Source: Callaeas wilsoni (lineage: Eukaryota; Chordata; Aves; Passeriformes; Callaeidae). From it: 64,000 nucleotides of DNA. The DNA lies in the NCBI GenBank assembly GCA_013398955.1, contig VWPU01009739.1, positions 1 to 64,000 of the forward strand. The letters run 5' to 3'. Positions 1 through 12,812 of the stretch are shown piece after piece. Below the pieces are notes generated by a model that saw only the letters and a list, made by a program, of their open reading frames with translations, had not been told where the DNA came from and searched no databases. Each line of letters begins with the position of its first letter. Positions within the stretch are counted from its first letter, which is position 1. The translations under genes were made by a program, and so were the position numbers.

Positions 1-20
1 AAGGGAAGGGAAGGGAAGGG
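1..20. repeat. (AAGGG)n microsatellite cut by window edge
   Basis: Four uninterrupted AAGGG units open the window, so the array probably continues to the left. The same motif forms the large array around the assembly gap at 35747-36039. The purine strand is G-rich enough to form a G-quadruplex. Confidence 0.9.
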
Positions 21-549
21 TCCACATATGTTACAGTCTTGTGGAATCAGTGCTGCCCGTTCTAGCTTGGTTATCAGCCTTGGCAATTCCATATGGCTGT
101 TTCTGTTATTGTATTTTTCCTGCTAGGTTCTGAATAGGGCTCAATCCAGATGTAGCAGTGATGGTTGTTTCTAGTATGGCTCGGGATTTCATCTGAGACA
201 GTAAATCTCTAGTTCTTGATTTATTTGTGTGTGTGCGGCACTTCTTTAATGTATGCTATTAAATCTCCCTTTAGAAATTGCCCCTCCCTCATTTTCCCCC
301 TCTAATAAGAAGAAATAGGTACATTTTGTTCTGTATCTTAATGGCTGTTTTTATTCTAAGTATTTATTGCCTTTACAGGAGTAGAGTTAATACTATATGA
401 TGTCAATATTCTTCCAACATAGTTATGCAGCCATCTTACATTTATGACCTTTTCCCCCTATAATTAGTTCCAGCTGAAATTAGATTCAGTGAGAGCCTCA
501 CTCCAATTACAGCCAAATCTGAATAAAACTGATTCCACCGCGGTTGTCT
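21..549. other. noncoding sequence, nothing recognised
   Basis: No frame of useful length and no repeat that I recognise. Around 455-530 there are TAATTA and CAATTA homeodomain-type cores in low-complexity-free sequence, which is the look of a vertebrate conserved noncoding element. That reading is an inference from composition only. Confidence 0.5.
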
Positions 550-618
550 GGAGGAAAAGGGAAAAAAAAAAAAAAAAGAAAAAAAAAAAAAAAAAGAAAG
601 AAAAAAAAGAAGAAAAAG
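550..618 (+). repeat. A-rich pure purine tract
   Basis: Sixty-nine consecutive purines, mostly A with scattered G. It could be the decayed tail of a retrotransposed sequence or simple expansion. The sequence just upstream shows no LINE or SINE body that I recognise, so I call it a simple repeat only. Confidence 0.9.
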
Positions 619-1383
619 CCCTTTCCAGTTTCACTGTAGATAACTAAGTCTCGCATCTCTGCAGTACATCTGCACTTAATAAAAATGAAAAGAGTTTAAG
701 GGCCAACCCTGGAGAGAGCAGAAAATTCTCAGCCCTGCCAACGACTTCGAGCAAAAGTCCCTTCAATTTTCCATGCCCCCTCTTGCCTGTTTGTCCTGCC
801 CTCCCTGGGGCAGGAGAGGCCCCAGATCCAGGATCCCCTGTGTGCTGGTGCTGAGCTGGCAGCAGCAGGTGCTGTGCAGTGCCTGTGTGTTGCAGGATGC
901 CTTTGCTCTCATACCCTGGTTAGTTCAGGACCAGACTCCTCGTGGTGCACACCTGGAGGTCCTTGCTCCTGGTGCAGGGGGATTGGGATGCACACAGCAA
1001 AGCAAGGGGGGGATGTCAGCCAGCTGGGTATCCTCCCTTTCTCTGGGAAGAGACTGGGATGTGTGGGAATGAGGACAAAATCATTGTGGCACCTCACAAT
1101 GAAGGCATTTGTCTCTCGAGAGCTCAGGCGAGTCTGGATCTCAGCCCTTTAATGCAGATGTGCCCGTGTGTCCAGCACAGCTGGATCACAAACAGCAGTG
1201 CTGGCTCTCCAGAGCCCCACATAAACTTCCCACGTGTTGACTGCCACAAAGAAATATGTGAGAAATGCAAGGAGTTGCTTTGAATTCAAAGCTGTATTTT
1301 GTATTAGCCAAATGCGTCGAAAATAACATGAAGCCTTTTTGCCGTTATCAGAGATATTTAGCTGGGATTAAATGTTTGTTTAC
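619..1383. other. noncoding sequence with overlapping short open frames
   Basis: Several overlapping short open frames lie on both strands between 773 and 1283 in moderately GC-rich sequence. None shows a recognisable domain, and the overlap in many frames is what GC-rich noncoding DNA gives. No splice-bounded exon stands out. Confidence 0.5.
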
Positions 1384-1470
1384 CTCAGATGGGTTTGCAG
1401 CTGTGTTTATACTTTTATCACCTCTAGATTGGATTACTGTAATCCTTTATTTGCACGTTATCCTCAGGTC
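1384..1470 (+). mobile_element. ancient L2-type LINE reverse-transcriptase scrap
   Basis: Reading from 1411 gives TFITSRLDYCNPLFARYPQ. The core SRLDYCN-L is the hallmark near the end of the reverse-transcriptase domain of L2 and related Jockey-superfamily LINEs. The frame is open across roughly 30 codons, but nothing upstream or downstream extends it into a full element. L2-type elements stopped moving long ago in the bird lineage, so a piece this readable is old and unusually well kept. It is directly followed by sequence that looks like a conserved noncoding element, so the scrap may have been co-opted. The family assignment rests on this one motif; a chance match is possible but unlikely. 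Confidence 0.55.
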
Positions 1471-1539
1471 TTCCCCCCCCTTTCATTTTTGGCCGTTGGG
1501 TCAGTACAGAAAAACAAAAATTGATTTCTGGTACCCAGA

Positions 1540-2050
1540 GAAGTAAATTATCTCTTATCCTCTCTGAAATCATTGTCATATTGGGTTCTGATTCCAATCC
1601 AAATTGATCTTCAAATTAGATTCCGGATCAATAATAGCCTTATAATGGAACGACACTGTTAAGGCTCCTACCAGCTGCTGTGACCCACAGAAGCTGATGA
1701 AAGCATCTCATCACTGTGTATAATCTCAGAAAAATTAATGCACATCCAGCTGCATTAGCTCACTGCTGTCTGTTCCACCAGGGCGATAATGTGCGCGGGG
1801 TCGGCGGTGCCTTTAGCCATCCTCACACAGCCAATTCCCCGCTTCACACGCGGCTCCTGGCCCTTCCCAGAAAGCTCTGTAAACTTTTGGCAAGGGAAAA
1901 ATGTTGTGTTTCTAACCCTGAGCCTTCAATTCCAATTAAGTGCCTTCTGAGACACAGTGAAATGGCCCTGCAACATTAAGTGAAATGAATGCAGAGATTA
2001 ATTAAAGTTTTATATTAAAAATTGACAATTTAAGGAATAGGAATAAACAT
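1540..2050. promoter_or_regulatory. candidate conserved noncoding element
   Basis: AT-rich but not low-complexity sequence with many TAAT and ATTA cores, CAGCTG E-boxes (for example near 1672 and 1748) and GATAA-like sites, and no repeat signature. This mixture is typical of developmental enhancers in vertebrate gene deserts. No alignment was possible here, so conservation is a guess. Confidence 0.3.
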
Positions 2051-5000
2051 TTAGTGAACAGACAGAAGATCCAGTATTCTCCAAAGCCCCTCCAAGAAAC
2101 AGGAATTGCAGCTGAGGTGCAATTTCCCTCCAAGCTTTTCGAGGCACTTAGTATTTCAGAAGTGATTTATCTGGAAATATGTGTGAGTTATTTTGAGGCT
2201 GCTATGATTATATCATTTGATGAGATTTTTTTCTTCTCTTTTCTGCACTGAGGACTTTAAAGTGAGAGAGACAGTCCATAGATAGCTTGTGGTTTGTTTA
2301 ATTAACTGGCTTTCTTTTTATGGATGGCTGCTTGCAAGGCTGCTCTTTCATTTAGTGATTGTTTTTGTTATTAATGGTTTCAGACAGAGCTCTTCACGTA
2401 TCAAGTGCAAGTTTTTGCAAAGCCAATGAAGGAATCACACAAGAGGGTTTTTTTCCTCCTCTTTCCTGCAGCTCATGTTTATTTTCCGTGGTGTTGCTCT
2501 CCACGGTCTGCTGTGGTTGTTAACACTTTCCATCAAAAAAAAGTTCAGGAGTCCAAAGTTTTCTATCTCAGATTTGCAAAGTGCTGTTTGTTTGGCAGAG
2601 GTGTCAAGAAACATTGACATCTTCAGTCCTAAATAAGAGGGAGAGCCAGCCCAGGAGAATAAATTTGATTTGATTTATTGTTCATGTAAGCGAGGAGGTG
2701 TTACATGTGTGGTACTGTGGTAGGAGGGTCTCTGGGTCGCCTGTAAGAGGCGAGGGTAGATGAAGGTAAGCAGGAGAAAGAGATTATTTTATTTATATCT
2801 GACTGGGAGAGGTCAATAATTTAGGTGCTGATTAACAACTGGGAGGTGAAATAACTGTTATTTGCCTCCCTCTCAGATATTACAGTATTTTCTTTCACCA
2901 AAGGGAGATGAAAGCAGTTATTCAGGTGAGCCCCTCTTGTTATAGCCATCCTGTGAAGGTCCAAATAATTCCCCAAGGAGTCATTCATTCCACTGGCTTT
3001 TTTTCACTCACACTGAAGTCTGTAGTTGCCCAGTCCAGCCAAAATCCATGTCACTACTGAGAGAGGCAGCCCCAGCATCGCATCCTCTGCTTGCTCATTC
3101 CCAGGGCTTTGCTGCTGCTGGAAGTAGCAGCCACTTTATTACTCAAATCAAAGTTCTCTTTTATTTTCAGAAAGATCAACTCCTTATAATGGCCCAGTCC
3201 AAGTCTTCATGAGCACTTCCATGACAGGACTGAGGGGAAGGACAGCAAAGTGAAGGAGGCAGGATTGTGTTTTTGATGGAAAACAACGCTGTAAAATGAA
3301 GGATGAGGAGTCAGGGTTCCTGATGGCCCCTGCCCTACCGAGACAAAGCTGAGGCAGCAGTGTCACCCCAGTGTGGATGAGGGCAGAGGGCACTGCCAGC
3401 AGCAGGAGCTGCAGCAAGGGGAAAGGCTGGCTTAGGACCAGTGCTGCCTGTGTGAATCATGGTAGGAAGCTTTTGCACACAGCTTTGAAAGTTCGTATTC
3501 TCCATATCTACATCTGCTTCCCACTCAGCTCAAGGCAGAGTTTGTTTCAGTAAGGCCGTAGGAACTTTGTGTGCAGTGCCTGCTGAGTCATATTTTCTTC
3601 TAGCATCATACCTTTGAGTATTTTAACCACTGCATTTATCTTTTCTGCTGCTAAAAATCTTTCCCTTTATCTTGTTAACTCAGTGTGTATGCGTTGCTCT
3701 TCTCAGGCTGAGGTAGTGAAATAAATACAAAAATGAGAGCAAGGGGACCATTTCAGGAAAATAGGAATGGTCAACTATTTTTATCTTTCCCTTCTGAAGG
3801 GAATGAGGTGAGCATTTTCTGAGAAGAAACTCTTTAATAGTTAAAGTTTCTTTTAAGCCCATGTCAAATCTCAGGCTCTCCTGAGAAGTGAAACCTCTCC
3901 TCTCTTCTCATGGGGCTGAATCATTCAATTGTGTCTCCAGGTTCTGGCCTTAAACATTTCTTTATTGCATGAGCACAGACGAGCTGAATCTGCTTATGGT
4001 TTCTCTTTGGAATGCATTATAAAATCTTTTGTAAATGTGTGAATGTTCCTTGCAGTTACAGGAATCCAGGGTCCCATTAAAATAAACAGAATACCCCAAT
4101 AACTATTGTACAGACACTCAAAGCATCTGTTTCCGATGCATTGTAGAGCTTGCACTCGGGACTGACTTAATAAAGGTGACTTGGATATAGAGACAAGCAC
4201 AGAGGATGAAGGTAATATAATTTTAGGGGCACACAGAAGCCTTACATTCACTGCTGCTGTTGGTAAGAAGGATTAAATTGCTGAAATAATAATCAAGAGA
4301 ACAAGAATAAACTCTCCTAGAGAAAGCAGAAGCTGAAGGTTTCTGTTCAGGCAGTAATTTGAGGCAAAGCTTTTGGGATTCAAAGTTTCACAGGAGTAAA
4401 ATGGTTTGGAAAAGAGCAAAGAAACTTTTTCGTTTCTTCATGCATATAAGATGTATTTTAATGTAACAAACGACAGTGGCCAAGTACAGTTCCTTTGGAA
4501 CTGTAATATTTCATAACCCAGAAGAGCTTCTTTTCTTAGACTATGGAGAAACCTCTGAGCCGTTATTTGTTATTCTCATGTATCAGCAACAGTGCGTGTG
4601 CAAGTGATAAATTTTCACGGGCTGTAGTGAAAATACAAGCACCTCAAGAAAGACCACCCCTGTGCCAACTGGTGGTGGGAAAGCATCAACGTGAAAGCCT
4701 TGTCCAGCCTATATTATTTCCTGATTACAAAGCATTTTAACAGTTTTCTTTACCAGTAAATAAATGAAAAATGTAAATGACGAAGGTGATCTCTTGCTTT
4801 CATTCTCTCATTTACAAAGGAAACAGCTGCCACAAGCTGTTCTATCAGTAGCCAAAGTACAGCATGCTTTGAAAGACTGAGAAAATGAAGTTTCTAAAAA
4901 TGTTTCATGCTCTTTACTTATCCACTTCTTTTCTAAAAGCCCTACCTAAACCATACTGTCAAAGTCTCAATTAAAACATATCTACAACTTATCAGACTTT

Positions 5001-8000
5001 TTCATACTTTGGACTGTATAAAATCTTTCCAAAAGTTGGGCGATCTTATCTGCTGAATAATTTGAGGCTTCCTTAGAGCCAAGAAGTCCAAGAGAATGAG
5101 GACTGAAATCCCTCACGAGTCCTTTGAAGCTCTAACTTTGTTATAAAGTTGTTTATTGCTGAATTCTAGGCCTGTAATAAAATAATGATGTTGATTGTGA
5201 TTGCCTTAGTGAGAATTATTTCAGGGAAAGTCTTCTCTGGTTGGAGGAAAGTGTGATTTGTCAAATATAAAAATTTTGAGAGACGCATTTCAATGATGTT
5301 TTATTTACTTCAAGCAGCACTTTCCAACCAAGTGATGTGAATATTTTATTTTGTTGCTTGCAGAATGGCAGAGTAAAACCTTCCATTTTGAAATTACTTT
5401 TGATTTCATGTTTCCATTTTACAAAAACTAAATTCAAAATCACACCAAACTTCTTCACAAATTAATGTTTAATTTTTATAGTAGTAGTAGTATCAGAATA
5501 AGAATTAAAATTATAATTAGAAAGAAGTAGAAGTTGTACACTGGAATATCCTGCCCAGCTCACAGCAGCAAACAGCCGTGAAAGTAGTAGGTGACTCTTT
5601 TTTAAAGAAGGTCATGAACACAACCTTGTTCCAGCCATCTTAGTTCATTTTTCTTTCATTTTTGCCAGTGGCCCTGTGTATGAACAGGCCTAGGCACCTT
5701 CTGAGCTACCCTTAAAGCTCCTCTGGTTCTCTTCTAGCATTTACATTATCTCCTTCTGAAAATGTGTAAAGAGAACAATAAATGCGGGCCTCTCCTTTTG
5801 CTGGCACAGGCAAATGGATTTTTTCTTTCATATTTCTTAATTTGAAAATATTTCCCCTCCTATTATTAGCTCATATTGCACAGATTGGGGAGAAGCAAAA
5901 TATACATGGATGGTCTTGGGCTTTCCAAGCAAATTCAGGGTAAGATCAAGAACATGTGGGTATTTGTAAACAATCCATGGCAACATGCCCTAGCGTGAGA
6001 CTGAGCCCTTGACATGCCCACTGCATTTCACACCGCTGGGTTCCAAATGTGTCACCTAAATATCCTTCTGAACACTGTTATAAAGAAAACCTGAGCTGAT
6101 GCCAGAAGTACCCGAAGTTCTTTCATTTGTAATTTGCCTCACAAAACATATCAACTGCCTTTGTTTTCCTGAAAGCACTGCTGAAAGGTTACACACACTA
6201 CTGCTTCCCGCGTGAGAATGGATCGGGAAAAGCCTAATCATTGTAATTATATGACTGGAAAAGAGGGTCTTGACACATTAAGGCACATAAGGAAAGAAAG
6301 TACCATACAGGGAAGGAATTTGTTCATCAGATTCAGAAGCATGTTTAAAAGGAGGCTGCAATAAGCATCAGGTAGGTGTAAACCTAGTGGTTTACAATTA
6401 CTCACTTGCTTGTTGAGCCACTTTATATTTCTTTTGTGATTCAATGAGTCAAGCATTGAAAAGAAAATGTGTGGATGGAATAAATATCCCCCATTACACA
6501 AAGCAAGGACAAAACTCCATGCTAAAGCATGAAGACATTATAAAACTTCTGTAGAATTATTAGCTCAGCCTCACCACTAAATTGATTACTCTCTTGGTGG
6601 ATGTTAATAAAACAAAACTTTAAAGTCAAGATGCCAGACTGTAAATTACCTTTTTCAATTACCCATTTGAGTCAATTCTCATGTCAATAACATAAAAGAT
6701 TACCACATGTATGTTTGACACATACATATCTGAATTTTGGTGAGGTTTTACATTAAAGAACAGTGGGCTAATCACTGTTTTGGATGGGTCTTTGGTTAAT
6801 TCTGGGAGCAAAAAAAATTATTTCTAAGATCGATAACTGTGGTGACTTTGGCACAGGGGAAATTCTAGGTTAAGGCCAACCCAGAAACTAACTAGCTGTT
6901 ACTTTGTGGTTTAATACTGGGCAAGATAAATCACACCTGAAGCAGCAGTGAAGGGAGAGGTACATCTTAAAGCACTCTGTCTTCAAAGTCCTTCTATCAA
7001 CTTTCTGAGAATGATTCTACTCACAAATTTCTGCTTGCAGTAATAACAGCAGGAAACGGCTGAGAAGTTCATTTAGTGTGTGATAGAACCCATTTTATAA
7101 TTCCAGAGCTAGGACCTACTACTTGAACCCAGAGCTAAATTTCTCAGAAGAGAAGTGGATGCAAATTCGTCTTGTGTCTGTACAAATACAGCTTTGACTG
7201 GATTGGTAGCAAATAAGAATTGGAAATTATTTTTTTAACATTGCTGGTTTCAGTCACATCACAGAGTGAATAATGAAAGGTTGATCACTTTAAAAACAAC
7301 CCAGATACTCACTCATGAACAAGCTGCAGGCAGACATACATTGTAATAAACCTTTCACTATAAAGGGGTTTGAATAATGAAGATGTCTGTAAAAATTGAA
7401 ACCTATCCACTGCTCATTCACTACCAAAGAGGGATGAATTTGTCAAACATTCCTCCATAAGTGAGCTCAGTCTACCTGGAATAAAGGGAGCTTGGCTTTT
7501 TAGGCTTTGGGGTGGGGGGTGTGATCCTGTTTGCACGTTAAACAGAACTCTAAAAAATCTTAAATTAAATCTCAATCTTCATGCAGAAAAGATCATATTT
7601 TAAAGCTGGATTTTTTTTTCCCCAGAGCTAGAAGTCATATTCTAATTGTTTTCAGTAAAGATGGCCTTCAGACCTACATTTAATGTACTCACCTGCCAAA
7701 ACTTTCCACTACTCCTGCAGTACCATCAGTACTGCAAAGTGCAGAGTTGCATTGTATAAGGAAATTTTACACAGCATTTTAACGCTTTACCCTAATGACA
7801 GCTTACATCCCTAAGTGTGACTGGAAGAAGAATGTCTGCATGAGTGCATGCATGCAAGGCTCTATCAAATAGTAATTCCTTAGTTTATTATACATTTTAC
7901 TGCCATCAGTGTCATTGGCCTTCTTTGTTAGTCAATCATTTTCTACCTGACTTCCTGCAGCTTTGTTACAAATGTGGATCATTAGGAGTTATATTTGCTT

Positions 8001-8277
8001 TTAACTAGAACCAAGGGAAAAGAAAAATACCATATGGATACATTCAGTTTAACTGATTTTGATTTTTTTTTTAAAATGAGTCGGCTTGAGCATGTAAGGA
8101 GGTTAAAAGATGATTCAGTAGACTTTGGTAAATTATTGCCAGTGGTGTCAACTTGACCAAGTCATGTTGACTGCAAGATTGAATTGTATGTCAAAAGAGA
8201 GCAAGATCTTTAGTGTCTGCATTATCATTGGCAATACTGCTGTTCTTTGGGTAAAGATCTGCAGATGTGGGGGGTTT
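2051..8277. other. unique noncoding sequence, no gene seen
   Basis: Only short open frames (up to about 85 codons) without domains. A small GTA run sits at 5479-5494, and a 6-base-stem hairpin (TCGCCT/AGGCGA) near 2740. I see no interspersed repeat here, though very old ones would escape notice by eye. Confidence 0.6.
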
Positions 8278-8296
8278 CCCACAAGTTACTTGTGGG
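8278..8296. other. perfect short hairpin
   Basis: CCCACAAG and CTTGTGGG pair perfectly around a three-base TTA loop. There is no U-run after it and no larger stem, so neither a terminator nor a microRNA precursor is supported. Confidence 0.5.
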
Positions 8297-11200
8297 AGAG
8301 GAGTGTCAAGCTCTGCCAGTGTCCTGCCAGTGTGACACACACAACAAACATATCTCAGCCTTGTCGTCTGCACTTGAAAACACTTCCCTGTTTGCTTTCA
8401 GGCAAGGTGTTTCCCTCACATCCCACTGGCAGGATGACAAAAATAGCTTCACAGTTTTGAGACATTCCTTCTAGCAAATCCCAAAGTTCCAATACCTGCC
8501 ATGCTGTTTGTGCCATCGAAGGCCAAACCAGAAGACCTGTTTTGAAGGGTTCTTTTGCTTCACTAGCAAAAGTGCTTTGGCAAAGTTTCTCATAATTTTA
8601 CCTAAGTTGATTTAGATATTTGGAAAGAAATCTACTTTTGAGACTTGGCTTCAGCCTAGGCAAAAGGAAACGGATGTGCACAGCTTTCAGTACATCAATC
8701 TACATCTGACAGCATGAGTGGCATTGATACGCGGCTGAGTTAATGTCTCGCACAAGGGATACGTGAAGGGCTGGCTTCACAGCATTGGCAGCTGTCCTTC
8801 TACATGGGAAGTTTTCTGTGGAAGTCAGATGGCAAACAGTGGGGAAGAAGACTCTGTCTTGTCCCCCTCTGCTTTTTATGCAGGACCACATTCAGCATTT
8901 GGAGTTGCTGGGTGAGTGGTTGACTGATTTTTACATATGGCTCCACAATTACTGCGCAGACAAATTGGGGGAAGGATTCTACATCTTTCTGAGCATTAGA
9001 TATCTCTCCCAAGAGTAGTTTTTGTGCTTTTGGACTAGAAGCCAGGTCTCCTGAAACCCTAAATCTGGCACTGACTATGACATGGGTCACATCTGTTGGC
9101 AAATCATTCTGAGCCAGACCTCCATGGGGACTTTGGTGTTTTGTTGGCTGCTGGAATACAATGCACAGCCCTGACAAATGTACAGTGACTGAGCCCAGAA
9201 TGGGCTTTGGCAGAGGCAGTACACTGAATGGGGATGTTGCTTAATGTGGCAAAAAACGGCTAAAACAAGAGAAGTAAAAACTGTCAGATGTGTGTTATAC
9301 CTAGACACATGCTATGATTGTTATCTGTGAAGTCTATCTACCTCTCATGTCTCCTTCAGACATGAACACTTTAGAAAGCTGAAGGTGGGTAACATGACTC
9401 CCACTGTTAAGACACCTAACCCAGATTCACTTCCAGAGATGAGTCTTGAATCTACACCTCATTTTATCTGTCAGAAAATAGAAGCACAGCTTCCTTGCAG
9501 TGTTAGGGAAAACATTTGCATATCTTTTTAAAAGTGTCTGACTCTTAAGAGGTGAAGGGAAATATGGGTATGAGATAATAGTGAGCTTTTTCAACTAAAT
9601 TTCAAGATTTATTTACAATTTAAGTGGAAAAACATAGAGCTTGTTCACCCACTACGGCTCACATACCAACATTAAATGGACCTTTTAAATGTTGTCACTG
9701 AGACTAAAACCAGTGCTCCCTCTTTTCTCCAACCCAACTTTGCCCCTTGAAGTGTGAAGGATGAGTATTAGTCTCAGTGGAGTCCAAGCTGGAGACATTA
9801 TTCTAGTTTTGTTAGGCACTTTGCTCACATTAATTAGGAAAAATGTTTGAACCATTTCTAATAAATCAAGTCTGTAACTTTAGGAGAAGCATTCCCATTA
9901 TTTTGAGCACTGCTTCATTTCAGAGCTCTTTGGAGCCTATATGCTCCGTGCTCAGCATACACCTGCAGGAAGAGTGGAGAGTATGAAGTAGTATCAGCTC
10001 TAAATCAAAAGGAGATTAATACTTTAAAAATGTAATATAGCAATGATGCAGTGCTTAGTCTTTTCACTTGGGCTAGCTCAAATCCTCCAGTAGGTATTAG
10101 GAGATAATGCCCATTTTTGGTGTTCCACATGAACAGTCTCTTATGGACAAAAGAGGTGATGGGATTTTATTGCCTTAATGTTTGCTTTCTGTACTGGAGT
10201 CTTGCTTGCCTCCACGGAATCCAAATATTATTTGCAAAAGTAAAAAATTGTCCTTGAAGAACAGTGGCGGTGTATTTGAAGATAATCTTATTTTCACTGA
10301 AACATTTGGAAAAAAATCTGCATTTAATTAAATTATTAATTAAAGATGCATATTTGAAGGTTTTGAAATTTATATGTCAGCATCATGTGCAGTTATCTCC
10401 TCTGTGATGGCGATAACTTGCAGTGTAAGGCAACAAATTAGATTTTTAAGGATCTGATTCCAAATTCTGCCAGACATTTGCCATCTATACACTACTCATT
10501 GATTATTTATACAAATTCTAATCATCATTAGCAACTGACTCCTTATGGATAATGCAACCAAGAATTCTTGTGTCTCTAAAGTGGTATTTGCTTTAGTAGA
10601 CAACATTATGGAGAGAATGCTCTTGATGGATGTCTTGCAAATGGATTCGTTTAGGGAAGCAGAAATGCTTGACTGAAGCCTCCTTTCTATTTTATGCAGA
10701 ATGCACAGAAAGATGTTTTCCTGCTATCTTCTCACCTCCACTGATTGACGCTGTAATTGCCCTAACTTCATTGTGCTTGGTGGAGAAAAGTTCCCACATC
10801 TCCAGCTTTCTCTTTGGCTTTCCCAGTGATTTGATGCATTTTTGTGTTACCGGAAGTTCTGAAATGGCAGCCAAAACAAGGCATCGTGTTGGAAAGTGCA
10901 TTTCAGACAGATTCCAATGCCTGTATTTACTGCAGAGCTACAAACTGCTCTGCTGGACCACACAAAGGCGCGGATTTGGGAAGAGCAGGCTACAGGGAGC
11001 ACGCACCCTCTCAGAATGCAAGTCCCTCATGTGCTGGTAGCAGGTTTTTCCCAAAGTACAATGCAAAGTCTGCCATAGCAAAATACAGCATTTCTCTGGG
11101 ATTATATGTGAGTTTTGGGGGGCGTTGTGTTACATATTAGGACTTATGTCTGAAAGGAGGAGGTAAGATCCAACTAATGGTTAAAAACATCACAAGTCTA

Positions 11201-12029
11201 ACCTTGCCTGACAGCCTATTTATCAAAAACAAGAATTTCTTTGAATCATCCAGAGAAGGCTTGATTAAGGATGTTGGGAAATACCATATACAAGAGCAAA
11301 TCTACTAATCAATAAGAGATGCTTCATCATGAACACTTGTTCCAACCAGTATTTATATGGATCAGTCATTCTCTCCCACTGAATCTGATGATGTTATCTA
11401 AACTAATGGAAATTCTTCATTTCCAAAACACTCGTGATGTCTGAATGCACATGTAGCAGGAGATTTTGCATGGCACAAACATTAAAGATGGATTTTAGTC
11501 AAAATAAACAACTTGTATAAGAAAAGCTCTGAAATCAGAGAATGACAAGACTCATAAGCACCATGAGCATTTGGTGTATTATCATTTTCCCTTGTCTCCA
11601 GCTGAGTATTTGTTGTTATTTTAGTATTAAGAGGGTGCCATAAACAATTACATGCTATCAGTGAAAGGATAAGGGCCATGACTGAAACTCAATGTTTGCA
11701 CTTGCAGCTATCAGAGCCTTTAGAGAGCTGAGACACTCCTGTAAGGCTTTAAGCACTAAAGTAAATGAACTCGAGTTTGGGCAGTGGACCTTGCAGTGAG
11801 AGCATATTTGAGCACATTCTTTGGGGGTTGCCTGTTGTATTATGTTGTGTTGTGCTATTATTTCTAGAGTTCCCTGTCTGCAGGAGGGTTTGCAGCCCAC
11901 GGCCTGGCAGAGTGGTGAGGGTCAGCAGACTGGTTTGGGGGATACAGGAAAGGCAAGCAGGAAAAGTGGGCCTGATGCCAATAATTTTAAATTTACTTTG
12001 CCACACTCAAAATGTCTTGGGGAACTGCC
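8297..12029. other. unique noncoding sequence, no gene seen
   Basis: The longest open frames (8800-9177 minus, 10630-11040 plus) have no recognisable domains and are Cys- and Ser-rich, as expected of random translations. At 10324-10343 there is an AT palindrome-like cluster with two TTAATTAA cores, a possible homeodomain binding cluster. Sequence from about 11770 to 12029, before the CR1, is unassigned. Confidence 0.55.
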
Positions 12030-12812
12030 AGTTAACAGATCATGATATCTGCCTGGGTCTGTGCAAAACATTTGACACTGTCCCACACAACTTCCTGGTC
12101 TCTAAGCTGGAGACGTGGATTTGATGGATGGACCACTCGAAGAGTTCCAGGCAATGGCCGCACTTGGGGGAAGGGCCCAGGCAGGCCAGAGATATTTAAC
12201 ATGAGTCACAAGGCAAGCACATGGGCTGAGCCCCCAGCGTGGGCAGCAGAGAGGGAAGGGGCAGGGAATTCTGCCCTTCTGCCCCAGCCAGGTGAGACCC
12301 CACCTGCAGAGCTGCCCCAGCCCTGGGGCGCTCATCATAAGAAGGATCAGTTGGAGAGAGTCCAGAGGAGGCCACAGAGATGCTCCAAGGGCTGGAGCCC
12401 CTCTGCTCTGCAGCCAGGCTGGGAGAGCTGGGGGTGCTCACCTGGAGAAGAGAAGGCTCCAGGGTGAACTTAGGGGCCCTTCTAACACTTGAAAGGGTTC
12501 TAAGAGAGCTGGAGAGGGGCTTTGGACACGAGAATGGAGTGACAGAACAAGGAGAAATAGCCTTAAACTGCCAGAGGGCAGGGTCAGATGGGATATTGGG
12601 AAGGAATTGTTCCCTGGGAGGGTGGGCAGGCCCTGGCACAGGGTGCCCAGAGAAGCTGTGGCTGCCCCTGGATCCCTGGCAGTGCCCGAGGCCAGGTTGG
12701 ACACTGGGGCTTGGAGCAGCCTGGGACAGTGGAAGATGTCCCTGCCCGTGGCACGGGTTTGGAACTAAGCGATCTTTAAGGTTCTTTCCAACCCTTTCTG
12801 GGATTCTATGAC
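12030..12812 (+). mobile_element. CR1 LINE, 5'-truncated with internal deletion
   Basis: A CR1 non-LTR retrotransposon fragment. At its left end a frame reads CKTFDTVPHNFLVSKLE, matching the reverse-transcriptase motif around the catalytic region of CR1 ORF2. A frameshift near 12110 moves the match to another frame (GFDGWTTRR). After about 12150 the next 90 bases do not continue the domain; from about 12240 the sequence matches the end of ORF2 and the CR1 3' untranslated region. It ends with the standard tail, TTTAAGGTTCTTTCCAACCC then GGATTCTATGA. Stops, frameshifts and the internal deletion make it a dead copy. All open frames between 12042 and 12811 on both strands are shadows of this repeat. 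Confidence 0.92.

Noticed and set aside
8278..8296. Hairpin as a microRNA precursor or terminator
   Set aside because: The stem is only 8 bp with no extension, and there is no U-run.
12042..12811. Several overlapping open frames of 60-147 codons
   Set aside because: All are shadows of the CR1 3' region. Only the short reverse-transcriptase motif at its left end is meaningful.
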